Assembly (NCBI RefSeq): GCF_007858445.1
Contig: NZ_VIGV01000001.1
Coordinates: 744,001 to 808,000, forward strand
Origin: Tsukamurella sputi
GTDB lineage: Bacteria; Actinomycetota; Actinomycetes; Mycobacteriales; Mycobacteriaceae
DNA: 64,000 nucleotides
Direction of reading: 5' to 3'
The position numbers and the translations under genes were made by a program. Each line of letters begins with the position of its first letter. The stretch's first letter is position 1. A model generated the notes under the pieces. The model had not been told where the DNA came from, did no database searches, and worked only from the letters and a program-made list of their open reading frames with translations. This document shows, piece after piece, positions 34,831 to 46,833 of this stretch.

Positions 34831-35511
34831 ATGTCACTGAGCTCGCTGCGTGCCGCATTCCGCTACCGGGTCGCCCGGCACTTCCTGATCGGCCCCGCGC
34901 TGTGGGTGTGGGGGCGCCCCGAATACACCGGGCTGGAGAACATTCCGCGCACGGGCCCCGTGATCCTGGCGGCCAATCACCTCGCGATCTCGGACTCCTT
35001 CTACGTGGTGCAGAGCGCGCGCCGGCCCGTGAGCTTCCTCGCCAAGGCGGACTACTTCACCGAACCCGGCCTCAAGGGACGGTTCAAGAAGGTCTTCTTC
35101 TCCGGTATGGGCCAGATCCCGGTGGACCGCCGTGGCGGCTCCGTCTCGGCGCCCGCGCTCGAGGCCGCGACGAAGATCGTCGAGGACGGGGGCGCGTGGG
35201 GCATCCACCCGGAGGGCACCCGCTCCCCCGACGGCCGGCTCTACAAGGGCAAGACCGGCGCCGTGCGCGTCGCGCTCGCCACCGGCACCCCGATCATCCC
35301 GATCGCGCTGGCCCGCACGGACCATCGCACCCGGAAGAACTTCTGGAAGAGCCGCGTCGCGGTGGACGTGCTGCCGCCGCTGGACCTCAGCGATGCCAGT
35401 CTCGACGATCAGGATTCGATCCGCCGCGCCACCGACCGGCTGATGGACGTCATCGGCGAACGCACCGGCCAGGCGCGGGTTCCCGAGTACGCCAAGAAGG
35501 GCGGAAAATAG
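34831..35511 (+). CDS. plsC: 1-acyl-sn-glycerol-3-phosphate acyltransferase (PlsC family)
   Basis: A 226-residue membrane-associated acyltransferase. The catalytic NHLAISD (NHx4D) lies near residue 50, followed by FFSGMGQIPVDRRGG and the glycerol-phosphate-binding HPEGTRS. It transfers an acyl chain to lysophosphatidic acid in phospholipid and triglyceride synthesis. ATG 34831 follows GAGAAT (34819-34824) by six bases, a leaderless start. Its TAG overlaps the start of the following membrane-protein frame. A link to the nearby WS/DGAT-like and desaturase genes in lipid metabolism is plausible. Confidence 0.9.
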   Translation: MSLSSLRAAFRYRVARHFLIGPALWVWGRPEYTGLENIPRTGPVILAANHLAISDSFYVVQSARRPVSFLAKADYFTEPGLKGRFKKVFFSGMGQIPVDRRGGSVSAPALEAATKIVEDGGAWGIHPEGTRSPDGRLYKGKTGAVRVALATGTPIIPIALARTDHRTRKNFWKSRVAVDVLPPLDLSDASLDDQDSIRRATDRLMDVIGERTGQARVPEYAKKGGK

Positions 35512-36221
35512 CCATCGAAGCGCTGCGGCAGGTCCTCGGTTTCGCCCTGTTCGGCGCCGTCGTCGCCCTGATCACGGCGGCGACCGCCGGCGGTACCTGG
35601 CTGGGCGAGGACGGCATCCGGTTCGGTGCGGACAGCATCTCCATCTCCTTCGGGGAGCAGAACGATGCGACGGCCTACGTCCGGCCGCTCCTGGTCGGCT
35701 CCGTCGTGGGCGCGGCGCTCGGCGCACTGCTGTGGGCGATCGGAGTCCGTCCGCGCGGGCGCGACGGTGACCGGATCGGCCGCGTCGTCGCCGCGGGGAT
35801 CCTCGGTGCCGCGGTCGGGATGGCGCCGGTGCTCGCGTTCATCGGGGCGGCCTTCGCCGGAGCGGACACCCCGTCGTCCACGGGCACGGTCCTCGCGATC
35901 TACGCGGCCGGCGGCGTTCTCGCCCACATCGCCGCCCTCGTCGCGGTCCACCTGGTGCTGCGCGCCAGCGGAGACCCGCATACCGGGTCCACCGTCCGCA
36001 CGCTGTCCTGGGTGGTGCCGGTCGGCGCGGCGCTCGCCCTCGGGGCGGGCGTGGGCACGGCCTATCTCCACGGATTCTCGACGACGCCCTCCACCTGGGT
36101 GCTCACCGTGACGTCCGTGCTCCTCGTGCTCGCCGCGACCTTCGCCGCCGGGCGGGCGATCGCTCTGCCACCCGGCGCGGCACGTCGCCGGGGTCGCGCC
36201 GGGGCCCGTCGAGCGGAGTAG
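35508..36221 (+). CDS. Multi-spanning membrane protein without a canonical start codon
   Basis: About 235 residues with six clear hydrophobic segments (LGFALFGAVVALITAAT; LLVGSVVGAALGALLWAIGV; VVAAGILGAAVGMAPVLAFIGAAF; AIYAAGGVLAHIAALVAVHLVL; WVVPVGAALALGAGVGTAYL; VLTVTSVLLVLAATFAAG) and a basic end. The frame follows plsC immediately, but its first codons (ATA at 35508, ATC, CTG at 35523) include no ATG, GTG or TTG before the first helix. ATA 35508 would overlap the plsC TAG. A rare start, a mutated start or a base error is possible. Family not recognised. Confidence 0.6.
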   Translation: MAIEALRQVLGFALFGAVVALITAATAGGTWLGEDGIRFGADSISISFGEQNDATAYVRPLLVGSVVGAALGALLWAIGVRPRGRDGDRIGRVVAAGILGAAVGMAPVLAFIGAAFAGADTPSSTGTVLAIYAAGGVLAHIAALVAVHLVLRASGDPHTGSTVRTLSWVVPVGAALALGAGVGTAYLHGFSTTPSTWVLTVTSVLLVLAATFAAGRAIALPPGAARRRGRAGARRAE

Positions 36222-36249
36222 GTCATTCCACACCGCCCGACGGGGCGAG

Positions 36250-38991
<2,742 letters not shown>

Positions 38992-39035
38992 TGAGCAACC
39001 TCAATCCGTTACAAGTCAAGTTCGAGCACACACGA

Positions 39036-39063
39036 ATCCCGGCCGCGTCACCGCGACCGGGAT
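39036..39063 (-). terminator. Hairpin between hpf and secA
   Basis: A 12-bp stem (39036-39047 with 39052-39063, one G-U pair in the minus-strand RNA) and a four-base loop, lying just after the hpf stop and before the secA start. It likely ends hpf transcription or attenuates read-through into secA. Confidence 0.65.
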
Positions 39064-39080
39064 CCATGGTAGGCGAAACG

Positions 39081-39800
39081 TCAGGTCAGGCGGAGGAGGC
39101 CGTAGTCGAACGCCTTCCGCCGGTACACGACGGAGGGCTTCTCGGTCTCCTTGTCGAAGAACAGGAAGAAGTCGTGGCCGACCAGTTCCATCTGCGAGAG
39201 GGCATCGTCGACGGTCATCGGCGTGCCCGGGTGGTCCTTGATGCGCACCACCTGACCGGGCAGGTGATCCTCCACGAGGTGGGCGTACGGGTCACCGTCG
39301 GAGTCGTCGGCCGGGGCGTCCGGGAGCGCCGACGGTGCCGTCGCCTCGGCCACCGAGACCGGCGTCCGGTTGCCGTAGTGCACCTTCTTGCGGTCCGAGG
39401 CCTTGCGCAGGCGGCTCTGCAGCCGGGTGAGAGCGGTCTCGAACGCGGCGTAGAAGTTCTCCGCCGCGGCCTCGGCGCGGGCGACGCCGCCCTTGCCGCG
39501 AACGGTGAGTTCCAGCCGCTGGCAGGCCTTGGACTGCCGCGGATTCGGCTCGTGGAAGAGACTCACCTCGAACAGGGTGATGGTGGAACGGAACTTCTCG
39601 AGACGCGCCAGCTTGTCCCCCAGGTAGACGCGGAAGTGCTCGGGCACCTCCACGTTGCGGCCGTCGATGGCCACCGGGGCGTTGGGGGTGAGGTATTCCT
39701 TGTCGCGCTCGTCAGTCACGTGACTGGGTTCGCGGAAGGGGTCGACCTCGACGCTGGGCGTGCTGGTGCGATTCGTATCGCGCGGAGACAGAAGGGTCAT
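39081..39800 (-). CDS. hpf: Long-form ribosome hibernation promoting factor
   Basis: A 239-residue HPF long form. The N-terminal S30AE domain (PVAIDGRNVEVPEHFRVYLGDKLARLEKF) binds the 30S decoding region; a linker leads to the C-terminal dimerisation domain (VVRIKDHPGTPMTVDDALSQMELVGHDFFLFFD) that forms 100S ribosomes. It stabilises ribosomes in stationary phase or hypoxia. The position upstream of secA and next to comF is conserved (Rv3241c). ATG 39800 has AAAGG six bases upstream. A long upstream region suggests regulated transcription. Confidence 0.95.
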   Translation of the reverse strand: MTLLSPRDTNRTSTPSVEVDPFREPSHVTDERDKEYLTPNAPVAIDGRNVEVPEHFRVYLGDKLARLEKFRSTITLFEVSLFHEPNPRQSKACQRLELTVRGKGGVARAEAAAENFYAAFETALTRLQSRLRKASDRKKVHYGNRTPVSVAEATAPSALPDAPADDSDGDPYAHLVEDHLPGQVVRIKDHPGTPMTVDDALSQMELVGHDFFLFFDKETEKPSVVYRRKAFDYGLLRLT

Positions 39801-40123
39801 GTGAAACCTTTCGTGCGGGCCCGATCATGCTGCGCCAGTGCGGATCACCAGTCCGTACTCGGTCAGATGCGCAGGGGGACGGGCTCAGATTCGAACGCCG
39901 GGCGGACTGCCGGGCGCCCTGGAAGGTGGAACATCACCTCCTCTTTCTCGAACCGGGAAAGGTACCCCCGAAGATAGCCCCGGTTCTCCGATCCCGCCAG
40001 GATTTGGTCACTGTGAGTTCACCGCCGCGTCACGCCGCACACCATCCGTCGAACAGGTCGCAGACATAGGAACGAGCACCTCTATTCACTGATGTGCATG
40101 CTATCTTCTGCAAAGAGCAGACC
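39801..40123. other. 323-bp divergent intergenic region (hpf / lipoprotein)
   Basis: No convincing coding frame. It holds the hpf leader with its AAAGG site, an A/T-richer patch (39930-40110), and TATCTT (40102-40107) as the probable -10 of the lipoprotein gene. A TTCGAAC near 39891 looks like a T-loop but the flanks do not fold as a tRNA. No strong palindrome was found. Confidence 0.45.
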
Positions 40124-41083
40124 GTGAGCGTTCGGAGACCTTCCATGCCCCAGTGTCGAACAGCGCTGGCGATCGCCGGCACCGCTGTCCTCCTCGCGTC
40201 ATGCGCGACCACGGGAGGGGAGGGAACAGGCCCAGCACCCTCGACGGAGCAGACGGCGAGCTATCCACTCGCTCCGACCCAACTCGTCGGTCGGACGTTC
40301 GCCGAAGCCGATGCGGTCCTGCGCAGCACGACCATCGCCACGTCGACGTTCGGCGAGCCCTTCCGCGGTCCGGAGGCGTACCGGCGGGTCGCACAGGGCA
40401 CGATCTCACCGATCGCCACCACCGATGCCGGGGCCCTCACGGTGGTCGCCGCGACCTTCACCGGATCGTCGGCATCGCCGATGGAGAAGGTCCGAGTAGG
40501 CCTACTCGTCGATGACAAGGACGCCGCTCCGAAGCCCGGATCGACGGAGTACCGCGGACTCACCGACGGACTCGTCGAGGCGATGAAGCTGTCCCCACAG
40601 GAGACGACGACCGTCATGTATCTGTGGGTCGAGGGCGGCGAGAACATCGAGGACGTGTTCTGGCACTTCGTCGACAGGGCGATCCGGCACATGCCGCTGA
40701 CGCGGGATGCGACGACCGCCTTGGTCGGCCGCCCACTCCTCGCCCGCGCGCAGAAGGGCGACGGGTACGGCGCCGACGATGGCAAGACCTGGGCCGACGG
40801 AGTGCGGCTCGACCGCGTCTTCGTCGGGGAGGACGCGGCAACGCGAGCGTGGGCCCGCACCGCGTTCGACATCGCGCCCCAGAGCCAGGTGTGCGCCGTC
40901 GACATCGAGCGGACGCTTCGCGCACGGTTCACCGTCACCCCCGCCCTCACTGACGACGTCCACAGCACGTCCCCCACCGCCCACCGGGCGTCGATCCCGG
41001 GCGGGTACGTCGATTTCTTCCTGTCCAACATCGGCTCCTCCGGGTGCATCACCTCGATCACGGTCACCCCGAACACGCGATGA
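40124..41083 (+). CDS. Lipoprotein of unknown function
   Basis: A 319-residue exported lipoprotein. The signal peptide (CRTALAIAGTAVLL) ends in lipobox LLASC, followed by a flexible GTGPAPSTEQ linker and a mixed alpha/beta domain of about 270 residues with two cysteines near the end (SQVCAVD and SSGCITS). No family recognised. The start is uncertain: GTG 40124 lies just after AAAGAG and downstream of TATCTT; GTG 40094 and ATG 40145 are in frame. Base composition is slightly less GC-biased than its neighbours, and it sits between hpf and comF where most relatives have nothing, suggesting an insertion. Confidence 0.7.
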   Translation: MSVRRPSMPQCRTALAIAGTAVLLASCATTGGEGTGPAPSTEQTASYPLAPTQLVGRTFAEADAVLRSTTIATSTFGEPFRGPEAYRRVAQGTISPIATTDAGALTVVAATFTGSSASPMEKVRVGLLVDDKDAAPKPGSTEYRGLTDGLVEAMKLSPQETTTVMYLWVEGGENIEDVFWHFVDRAIRHMPLTRDATTALVGRPLLARAQKGDGYGADDGKTWADGVRLDRVFVGEDAATRAWARTAFDIAPQSQVCAVDIERTLRARFTVTPALTDDVHSTSPTAHRASIPGGYVDFFLSNIGSSGCITSITVTPNTR

Positions 41084-41143
41084 CTTCCTAGAATGCGCGC
41101 TTCGACCGTGTCCCCCCGAACCCGCGATCGAGGACCACCGCGC

Positions 41144-41827
41144 TCACGCCGCGGCGAGAGTGACGGCGGCGGCGACGGGGACGCCCCGTCGGGCCAGGAC
41201 GGCGACGGACTCGGCGAGCGTGGCCCCGGTCGTCACCACGTCGTCGATCAGCACCACGGTGCCGGTTTCCGGAAGACCACGCAGCCGGACCGTACCGCGC
41301 ACGTTCGCGGCGCGGGCGGCGGCGCCCAGCCCGACGGACTCCGCGGCGCCGACGGAGCGCAGGACCGGCGAGACCACCATCGGGCACACCGGTGCGGCGG
41401 TCCCGGCTGCGGCGCGACAGACCGCTGTCACCACGTCGCCGCCGCGGCGCCGCGCCGCCCACGCCGTCGTGGGCGCGGGCACGAGGACCAGTGGCGCACC
41501 GTCGAACTCACCCCAGGCACGCAGGCGCAGCAGCGCGTGGGCCAGGCCCCGGCCCAGCGGGACGGCCAGGTCTCCCCGGCCCCGCTCCTTGAGCTGCAGG
41601 ACCGCGCGGCGCCGCGGACCGTCGTACCTGCCGAGCGTCCAGACATCCGTCCCCACCTCGACGGTGGTGCGGATGAGAGCGGGAACGTCGTGCAGCGCCG
41701 CCTCGCACCGCGCGCACCAGCGCACCCGCGGGAAACCGCAGCCGCCGCAGGTGCGGGGCACGGCGAGTTCGACGAGGTCGTCGACGCCACCGGCCACCGC
41801 GCCGACGAGACTCCGCACCGCGCGCAC
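41144..41827 (-). CDS. ComF-family phosphoribosyltransferase-like protein
   Basis: A 227-residue ComF-type protein (Rv3242c). The N-terminal zinc ribbon CGGCG...CARC is followed by a phosphoribosyltransferase fold with the PRPP loop VVLIDDVVTTGATL. In competent bacteria ComF assists DNA uptake; here the role is unknown. GTG 41827 has a GGGGGAG run upstream and lies 24 bases after the lpqB stop, so it is probably the last gene of the mtrA-mtrB-lpqB operon. Confidence 0.88.
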   Translation of the reverse strand: MRAVRSLVGAVAGGVDDLVELAVPRTCGGCGFPRVRWCARCEAALHDVPALIRTTVEVGTDVWTLGRYDGPRRRAVLQLKERGRGDLAVPLGRGLAHALLRLRAWGEFDGAPLVLVPAPTTAWAARRRGGDVVTAVCRAAAGTAAPVCPMVVSPVLRSVGAAESVGLGAAARAANVRGTVRLRGLPETGTVVLIDDVVTTGATLAESVAVLARRGVPVAAAVTLAAA

Positions 41828-41851
41828 GGCTCCCCCGCTCCAGGTGCGCTC

Positions 41852-43648
41852 CTACCCCGGCAGCACCGGGTTCGCCCGGCCCCCCGCCAGACGATCCACC
41901 TGGCTCCAGTATTGCTCGTCGCTGTCGGGACCGACGCTGATCTGCCACACTCCCGACGAGTCGGTCACGTACACCGCGTTCGCCGACGCCGCAACCATCG
42001 TGACCGGCGGAGAGAGGTTCCGGCTCGGTCGCACGACGACCTCACCGGAGTCGTAGCGCACCTGCAGCACCGGCGAATCGGAGGTGTTGCGCCCGATGTA
42101 GATGGTGTCGCCGGTCTGCCAGTCGACCGACGAGGCGGCCAGCTCACGGTCGGTCGCGACGGGCGCGACGTTACCGATCCTGGTCTGCCCGTTCGGCAGC
42201 GTCTGCACGACGCCGACCAGCACTCGGCCGCTCACGACCAGCGCCACCCGGACCCCGTCGCGCGACAGGCGCAGCTCGGTGATCGGCCCCGGCACGGCGG
42301 CGGCGACGTCGCGGGAGTCGATGTCGGCCGTGGTGACCTCGCCCGTCGACTGGTCCTGCCGGACCCGCACCACCCGCGTCCCGTCGAGCACCGTCCAGAC
42401 GGCGGCGTCGTCGGGCGTCCACGAGGGCCTCGTCATCGAACCGGCGGTGAGCACCTGCGTGGGCACCCCGCCGTACGGGCCCATCGTCAGCGCCGTACCG
42501 GGGCCGCCGCGGGCGCCCGCATCGAGCACCGCGGCCACCTGCCTGCCCGACCCCGACAGTCCGACCGAGCGGATCGACGTGCTGGCGCCCAGCGGGCCGG
42601 CGACGGGTGTGACCTGGCCGCCCGCGACCTTGACGAACCGGCCGTCGAGCACGCCGTGCAGGCCGACGGCGAGGTCCGACGATGCGTTCGGGCTGATCGA
42701 GGCGACGTCGTTGGGGTTCCACCCGGACTGGTGCCTGTCGTCGAGCGCGGAACCGTCGACGGTGATGACGTACGGTCCCTGGACGTCGGCGCCCGCGAGA
42801 CTCCAGACGACCTGCCCCGCCACGAGCCGGGCGACGTCGGGTTCCATCCGCGGCAGGCCGGTGAAGTCCACCCGCACACCCGCGAAGCCGACACCGGGAT
42901 CGCGGTGCTCGCCCTGCGCGTCGGTCACCGCGCCGCGCACGGCGGCGTTGGAGCCGAAGGGATTGAAGACGGCGTCCTTGAGCGTGGACCGAGGGCCCCG
43001 GACCAGCATCATCAGCAGGTCGGCGGCGAGCTTCGCGCGCGGGCTGGCGAGCCAGCGCGCGTCGGGCACCAGGGTGCGCCCCGTCGGGTCCGGGAAGTAC
43101 AGCAGGTAGCGACGGTAGACGGCCTTGAACTGTTCGGTGTCGATCACGAGCATCGGCCCGTCGCCGACGTCGCTGAGCCCCTGGATCCGCCACTGCCCGT
43201 CGGCCTGCACGAGCTGCACGTTCTGCGTGATCGACTGGGTGGCCGGCGTGAAGGTGCCGTCGACGTCGAGGTAGCCGGTCGACTGGGCGCGGATGGTCGC
43301 CTTGATGAAGTTCGACGTGCGCTCGGTGGGCAGGACGTCGATGTCCTTCACCACGACGGCCCGCTTGGGCACCTGCCAGTTCGCGTTCTGCAGCAGGAAC
43401 TTGCGGGACGCCGCGTAGTTGCCGTCGGCGAGCGCATTGGCCTTGAGGAAGTCGCGGACGATGAGCTCGGGCTGCGCGTCGCGCCGCGGGGAGACGTCGC
43501 GCTCGGGCGCCGAGGTCTCGCCGCCGAGGTCGCCGATCACGCGCGGCGGCGTCGACTCGGGGATGTTCGCGCAGCCGGAGAGCGCGAGGAGCGCCGCGAG
43601 CAGGATCGCGAGCGCCTTCACGACGGGGAGACGGAGGGAGCTAGACAT
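41852..43648 (-). CDS. lpqB: Lipoprotein LpqB
   Basis: A 598-residue lipoprotein that tunes MtrAB signalling. The signal peptide ends in lipobox ALSGC, then GerMN-like domains (about 60-320) and a C-terminal beta-propeller region with [13 protein letters not shown] and [12 protein letters not shown]. LpqB interacts with the MtrB extracellular domain in mycobacteria. Its ATG overlaps the mtrB TAG region by eight bases, and comF follows, giving an mtrA-mtrB-lpqB-comF operon. Confidence 0.95.
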   Translation of the reverse strand: MSSSLRLPVVKALAILLAALLALSGCANIPESTPPRVIGDLGGETSAPERDVSPRRDAQPELIVRDFLKANALADGNYAASRKFLLQNANWQVPKRAVVVKDIDVLPTERTSNFIKATIRAQSTGYLDVDGTFTPATQSITQNVQLVQADGQWRIQGLSDVGDGPMLVIDTEQFKAVYRRYLLYFPDPTGRTLVPDARWLASPRAKLAADLLMMLVRGPRSTLKDAVFNPFGSNAAVRGAVTDAQGEHRDPGVGFAGVRVDFTGLPRMEPDVARLVAGQVVWSLAGADVQGPYVITVDGSALDDRHQSGWNPNDVASISPNASSDLAVGLHGVLDGRFVKVAGGQVTPVAGPLGASTSIRSVGLSGSGRQVAAVLDAGARGGPGTALTMGPYGGVPTQVLTAGSMTRPSWTPDDAAVWTVLDGTRVVRVRQDQSTGEVTTADIDSRDVAAAVPGPITELRLSRDGVRVALVVSGRVLVGVVQTLPNGQTRIGNVAPVATDRELAASSVDWQTGDTIYIGRNTSDSPVLQVRYDSGEVVVRPSRNLSPPVTMVAASANAVYVTDSSGVWQISVGPDSDEQYWSQVDRLAGGRANPVLPG

Positions 43649-45326
43649 CGTCGGAGCCTCCGTCCACGCGCCGCATCGACTTCAGGGGCAGGGGGCTGAC
43701 GGTGACCTTCCCGCCGCGCGTGCGGGGCAGCGTCAGGCGGAAGCAGGAGCCGCTGCCCGGCTCGCCCCAGGCCTCGAGCCGGCCGTGGTGCAGGCGCGCG
43801 TCCTCGATGCTGATCGCCAGGCCGAGGCCCGTGCCGCCGGACCGCCGCACCCGCGACGGGTCGGACCGCCAGAACCGGTTGAAGACCAGCTTCTCCTCGC
43901 CCGGACGCAGGCCCACACCGTAGTCGCGGACGGTGATCGCCACCGCCTCGTCGTCGGCGCGCATGGTGAGGATGACCGGCTTCCCCTCGCTGTGGTCGAT
44001 GGCGTTCGCGAGCAGGTTCCGCAGCACCCGCTCGACCCGCCGGGTGTCCGCCTCGACGATGACCGGATCGTCGGGCATGTCCAGGATCAGCTCGGTCTCG
44101 GACTGCTCGGCCAGATGCCGGACGGTGGCCATCGCGGAGATGATCGGCACCTCGATGTCGATCCGTTCCGCGTGCAGCTCGGCGACGCCCGCGTCGTGCC
44201 GGGAGATCTCCAGCAGCTCGGCGAGCAGGGTCTCGAACCGGTCCAGCTCCTTCTGCATCAGCTCGGTGGTGCGGCGCAGGCCGGGATCGAGGTCGTCGGC
44301 GGAGTCGGCGATCATGTCGGCCGCCATCCGCACGGTGGTCAGCGGCGTGCGCAACTCGTGCGAGACGTCGGAGGTGAACTGCCGTTGGAGGTTGCCGAAC
44401 TCCTCCAGCTGGCCGATCTGTTTGGACAGCGATTCGGCCATGTCGTTGAAGCTCATCGCGAGCCGCGCGATGTCGTCCTCGCCGCGCACCGGCATGCGCT
44501 CCTTGAGCCTGCCCTCGGCGAAGCGCACCGCGATCCGCGACGCCGACCGCACCGGGAGCACCACCTGTCGCGCGACGAGCAGACTCACCGCCGCGAGCAG
44601 CAGCACCAGCACCGCGCCGCCGGTGTAGAGGGTCCCCTGCATCAGGTTGAGGGTGTTCTCCTCCTGCGTGAGGGGGAAGACGAGGTACAGCTCGAGCCCG
44701 GCGATCGCGGACTGCACGGGCGTACCGATCACCAGCACCTTGCCGTAGCGCCCGGTGGTGTCGGTGACCGTCGCGTGCTGGAAGGCCGTCTGCCCGCTGC
44801 GGACGAAGGTCTGCAGCGACTGCGGGACCTCGCTCTCGCTGCCCAGGACGGTGGGCGGCCGCCCGGCCCCGTGCGGGACTATGAGCACCGGATCGTAATT
44901 GCCCGACCGGGCTGCCGTCGGCCCGGTGTCGAGGCCCTGACTGACCAGGCTCGACCGCACGCTCCGCAGCACCGACTCGACGCCCTCGGTCCGCGGTTCA
45001 CTGCGGCCGAGCGCGATCTCGACGTTCTGCTTGACCCGGGCCGTCTCCTCCTTGCCCGCGGTCAGCTTCGCCTCGATCAGCTGATTCGCGATCTGCGAGG
45101 TGAGCACGAAGCCCAGCAGCAGGAGCACGGTGAGGCTCAGGACGAGCGTCTGCGTGACGACGCGCAGCTGCAGGGAACGGCGCCACACCCGGCCCGCGTA
45201 GGACAGGCCCATCCCGGTGAACCGCGCACCGTCGCGCAAAGCCACCGTCGGGTCCGCCAGGAAGGTGCGCACCGCGCCACGGACCCACTCGGCCGCCGGC
45301 CGGGCCGCCCCGGCCCGGCCGGTCAC
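43641..45326 (-). CDS. mtrB: Sensor histidine kinase MtrB
   Basis: A 561-residue membrane kinase. Two membrane helices (about 45-70, [16 protein letters not shown]; and about 225-250, [17 protein letters not shown]) flank an extracellular sensor. Then come a HAMP linker, the phospho-accepting His in [12 protein letters not shown], and a HATPase with [11 protein letters not shown] and [10 protein letters not shown]. MtrB phosphorylates MtrA to control cell-wall remodelling and division. GTG 45326 lies 17 bases after the mtrA stop; no strong ribosome site is visible, so coupling is likely. Confidence 0.95.
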   Translation of the reverse strand: MTGRAGAARPAAEWVRGAVRTFLADPTVALRDGARFTGMGLSYAGRVWRRSLQLRVVTQTLVLSLTVLLLLGFVLTSQIANQLIEAKLTAGKEETARVKQNVEIALGRSEPRTEGVESVLRSVRSSLVSQGLDTGPTAARSGNYDPVLIVPHGAGRPPTVLGSESEVPQSLQTFVRSGQTAFQHATVTDTTGRYGKVLVIGTPVQSAIAGLELYLVFPLTQEENTLNLMQGTLYTGGAVLVLLLAAVSLLVARQVVLPVRSASRIAVRFAEGRLKERMPVRGEDDIARLAMSFNDMAESLSKQIGQLEEFGNLQRQFTSDVSHELRTPLTTVRMAADMIADSADDLDPGLRRTTELMQKELDRFETLLAELLEISRHDAGVAELHAERIDIEVPIISAMATVRHLAEQSETELILDMPDDPVIVEADTRRVERVLRNLLANAIDHSEGKPVILTMRADDEAVAITVRDYGVGLRPGEEKLVFNRFWRSDPSRVRRSGGTGLGLAISIEDARLHHGRLEAWGEPGSGSCFRLTLPRTRGGKVTVSPLPLKSMRRVDGGSDDV

Positions 45327-45342
45327 GATGCCGTCGTGGCCG

Positions 45343-46029
45343 TCACGCGGGCCCGGCCTTGTAACCGACGCCGCGCAGGGTGAGGACGATCTCCGGATTC
45401 TCCGGGTCCTTCTCGATCTTCGCGCGCAGGCGCTGGATGTGGACGTTCACCAGGCGCGTGTCCGCCGGATGGCGGTAGCCCCAGACCTGCTCGAGCAGCA
45501 CGTCGCGAGTGAACACCTGGCGCGGCTTGCGGGCCATCGTCACCAGCAGGTCGAACTCGGTGGGCGTGAGCGAGATGACCTCGCCGTCGCGGGTCACCTT
45601 GTGCGCGGGCACGTCGATGATGACGTTGCCGATCGAGAGCAGCTCGCTGGGCTCGTCGTCGGTGCGCCGGAGCCGGGCCCGCACGCGTGCGACCAGCTCC
45701 TTCGGCTTGAAGGGCTTGATGACGTAGTCGTCGGCGCCCGACTCGAGGCCGAGCACCACGTCGACCGTGTCGGCCTTGGCCGTGAGCATCACGATCGGCA
45801 CCGAGGAATCGGCGCGCAGCACGCGGCACACGTCGATGCCGTTCATGCCCGGGAGCATGAGGTCGAGCAGCACCAGATCGGGCCGGAACTCACGGGCGGC
45901 GCTGAGCGCCTGGGTGCCGTCGCCCACCACCGTCGAGTCGAAGCCCTCGTTGCGCAGGACGATGGTGAGCATCTCCGCCAGCGCGGGATCGTCGTCGATC
46001 ACCAGGATCCGGGGTTTCATGCCCTCCAT
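45343..46029 (-). CDS. mtrA: Response regulator MtrA
   Basis: A 228-residue OmpR-type regulator. The receiver has the acidic pair VIDDD, phospho-site Asp in [17 protein letters not shown] and Lys in KPFKPKEL; the winged helix ends in [24 protein letters not shown]. The sequence is very close to mycobacterial MtrA, an essential regulator of division, resuscitation and wall genes. ATG 46029 is chosen by alignment with MDTM... of the mycobacterial protein; MKPR at 46020 is an alternative. Heads the operon with mtrB and lpqB; divergent from tmk. Confidence 0.96.
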   Translation of the reverse strand: MEGMKPRILVIDDDPALAEMLTIVLRNEGFDSTVVGDGTQALSAAREFRPDLVLLDLMLPGMNGIDVCRVLRADSSVPIVMLTAKADTVDVVLGLESGADDYVIKPFKPKELVARVRARLRRTDDEPSELLSIGNVIIDVPAHKVTRDGEVISLTPTEFDLLVTMARKPRQVFTRDVLLEQVWGYRHPADTRLVNVHIQRLRAKIEKDPENPEIVLTLRGVGYKAGPA

Positions 46030-46094
46030 ACTGTCACCTCGCGCGGCATGTCCGGTTCTACGACACCGTCGGCCGGTGAATACGATCGGGGGCC

Positions 46095-46733
46095 ATGGGA
46101 CGACTCGTTGCGATCGAAGGCCTCGACGGTGCCGGGAAGAACACCCTGACGCGCGCCGTCACGGAGCGCCTCACGAGCCGTGGCCTCACGGTGACCGCGC
46201 TCGCCTTCCCGCGCTACGGGACCCAGTTCGCCGACCTGGCGGCCGAGGCGCTGCGCGGCGGCAACGGCGACGTCGCCGAGTCCGTGTACGGGATGGGGCT
46301 GCTCTTCGCCTTCGACCGGCAGGCCGCGGCGCCCGACATCCGCGCCGCCCTCGCCGCGCACGACGTGGTGCTGCTCGACCGGTACGTCGCGTCCTCCGCC
46401 GCGTACAGCGCGGCCCGGCTGCACGAGGGCGCCGACGGTGCCGTGGCGGCCTGGGTGCGCGACCTCGAGTTCGGGAGGTTCGGCCTCCCGGTGCCCGATC
46501 TGCAGGTGTACCTGGACGTGGGAGTCACCCTCGCGGCGGAGCGGGCGCGCTCCCGTGAGGCGAGCGATGCCACCCGCGCGCGCGACGCCTACGAGACCGA
46601 TTCCGACCTGCAGACCCGCACCGGCGCGGTCTACACCGCATTGGCCGCGGCGGAGTGGGTGTCGCCCTGGCGCGTGCACGGCGTGCACGACGCCCCGCAG
46701 CATCTCGCCGACGAGATCGCCGCGCTTTCCTGA
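46095..46733 (+). CDS. tmk: Thymidylate kinase
   Basis: A 212-residue dTMP kinase. P-loop EGLDGAGKNT near residue 8, the DR motif in LLDRYVASSAAY, and a lid-like RARSREASDATRARD segment are present. It converts dTMP to dTDP. In M. tuberculosis tmk heads the mtrA operon on the same strand; here it is divergent from mtrA, which marks a rearrangement. TACGAT (46081-46086) ends eight bases before ATG 46095, so the message is nearly leaderless. Confidence 0.94.
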   Translation: MGRLVAIEGLDGAGKNTLTRAVTERLTSRGLTVTALAFPRYGTQFADLAAEALRGGNGDVAESVYGMGLLFAFDRQAAAPDIRAALAAHDVVLLDRYVASSAAYSAARLHEGADGAVAAWVRDLEFGRFGLPVPDLQVYLDVGVTLAAERARSREASDATRARDAYETDSDLQTRTGAVYTALAAAEWVSPWRVHGVHDAPQHLADEIAALS

Positions 46734-46833
46734 AGATCAGGCCTGTTATTCACGCAAGTCCCACCCGCAACGGTGCATCGGCGCAGTAACGTCCGCCACG
46801 AAACTGACTCGTCAGTAACCGGGAGGGACGATC

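Noticed and set aside
39870-39920. TTCGAAC motif resembling a tRNA T-loop
   Set aside because: The flanking bases do not form T, anticodon or acceptor stems on either strand.
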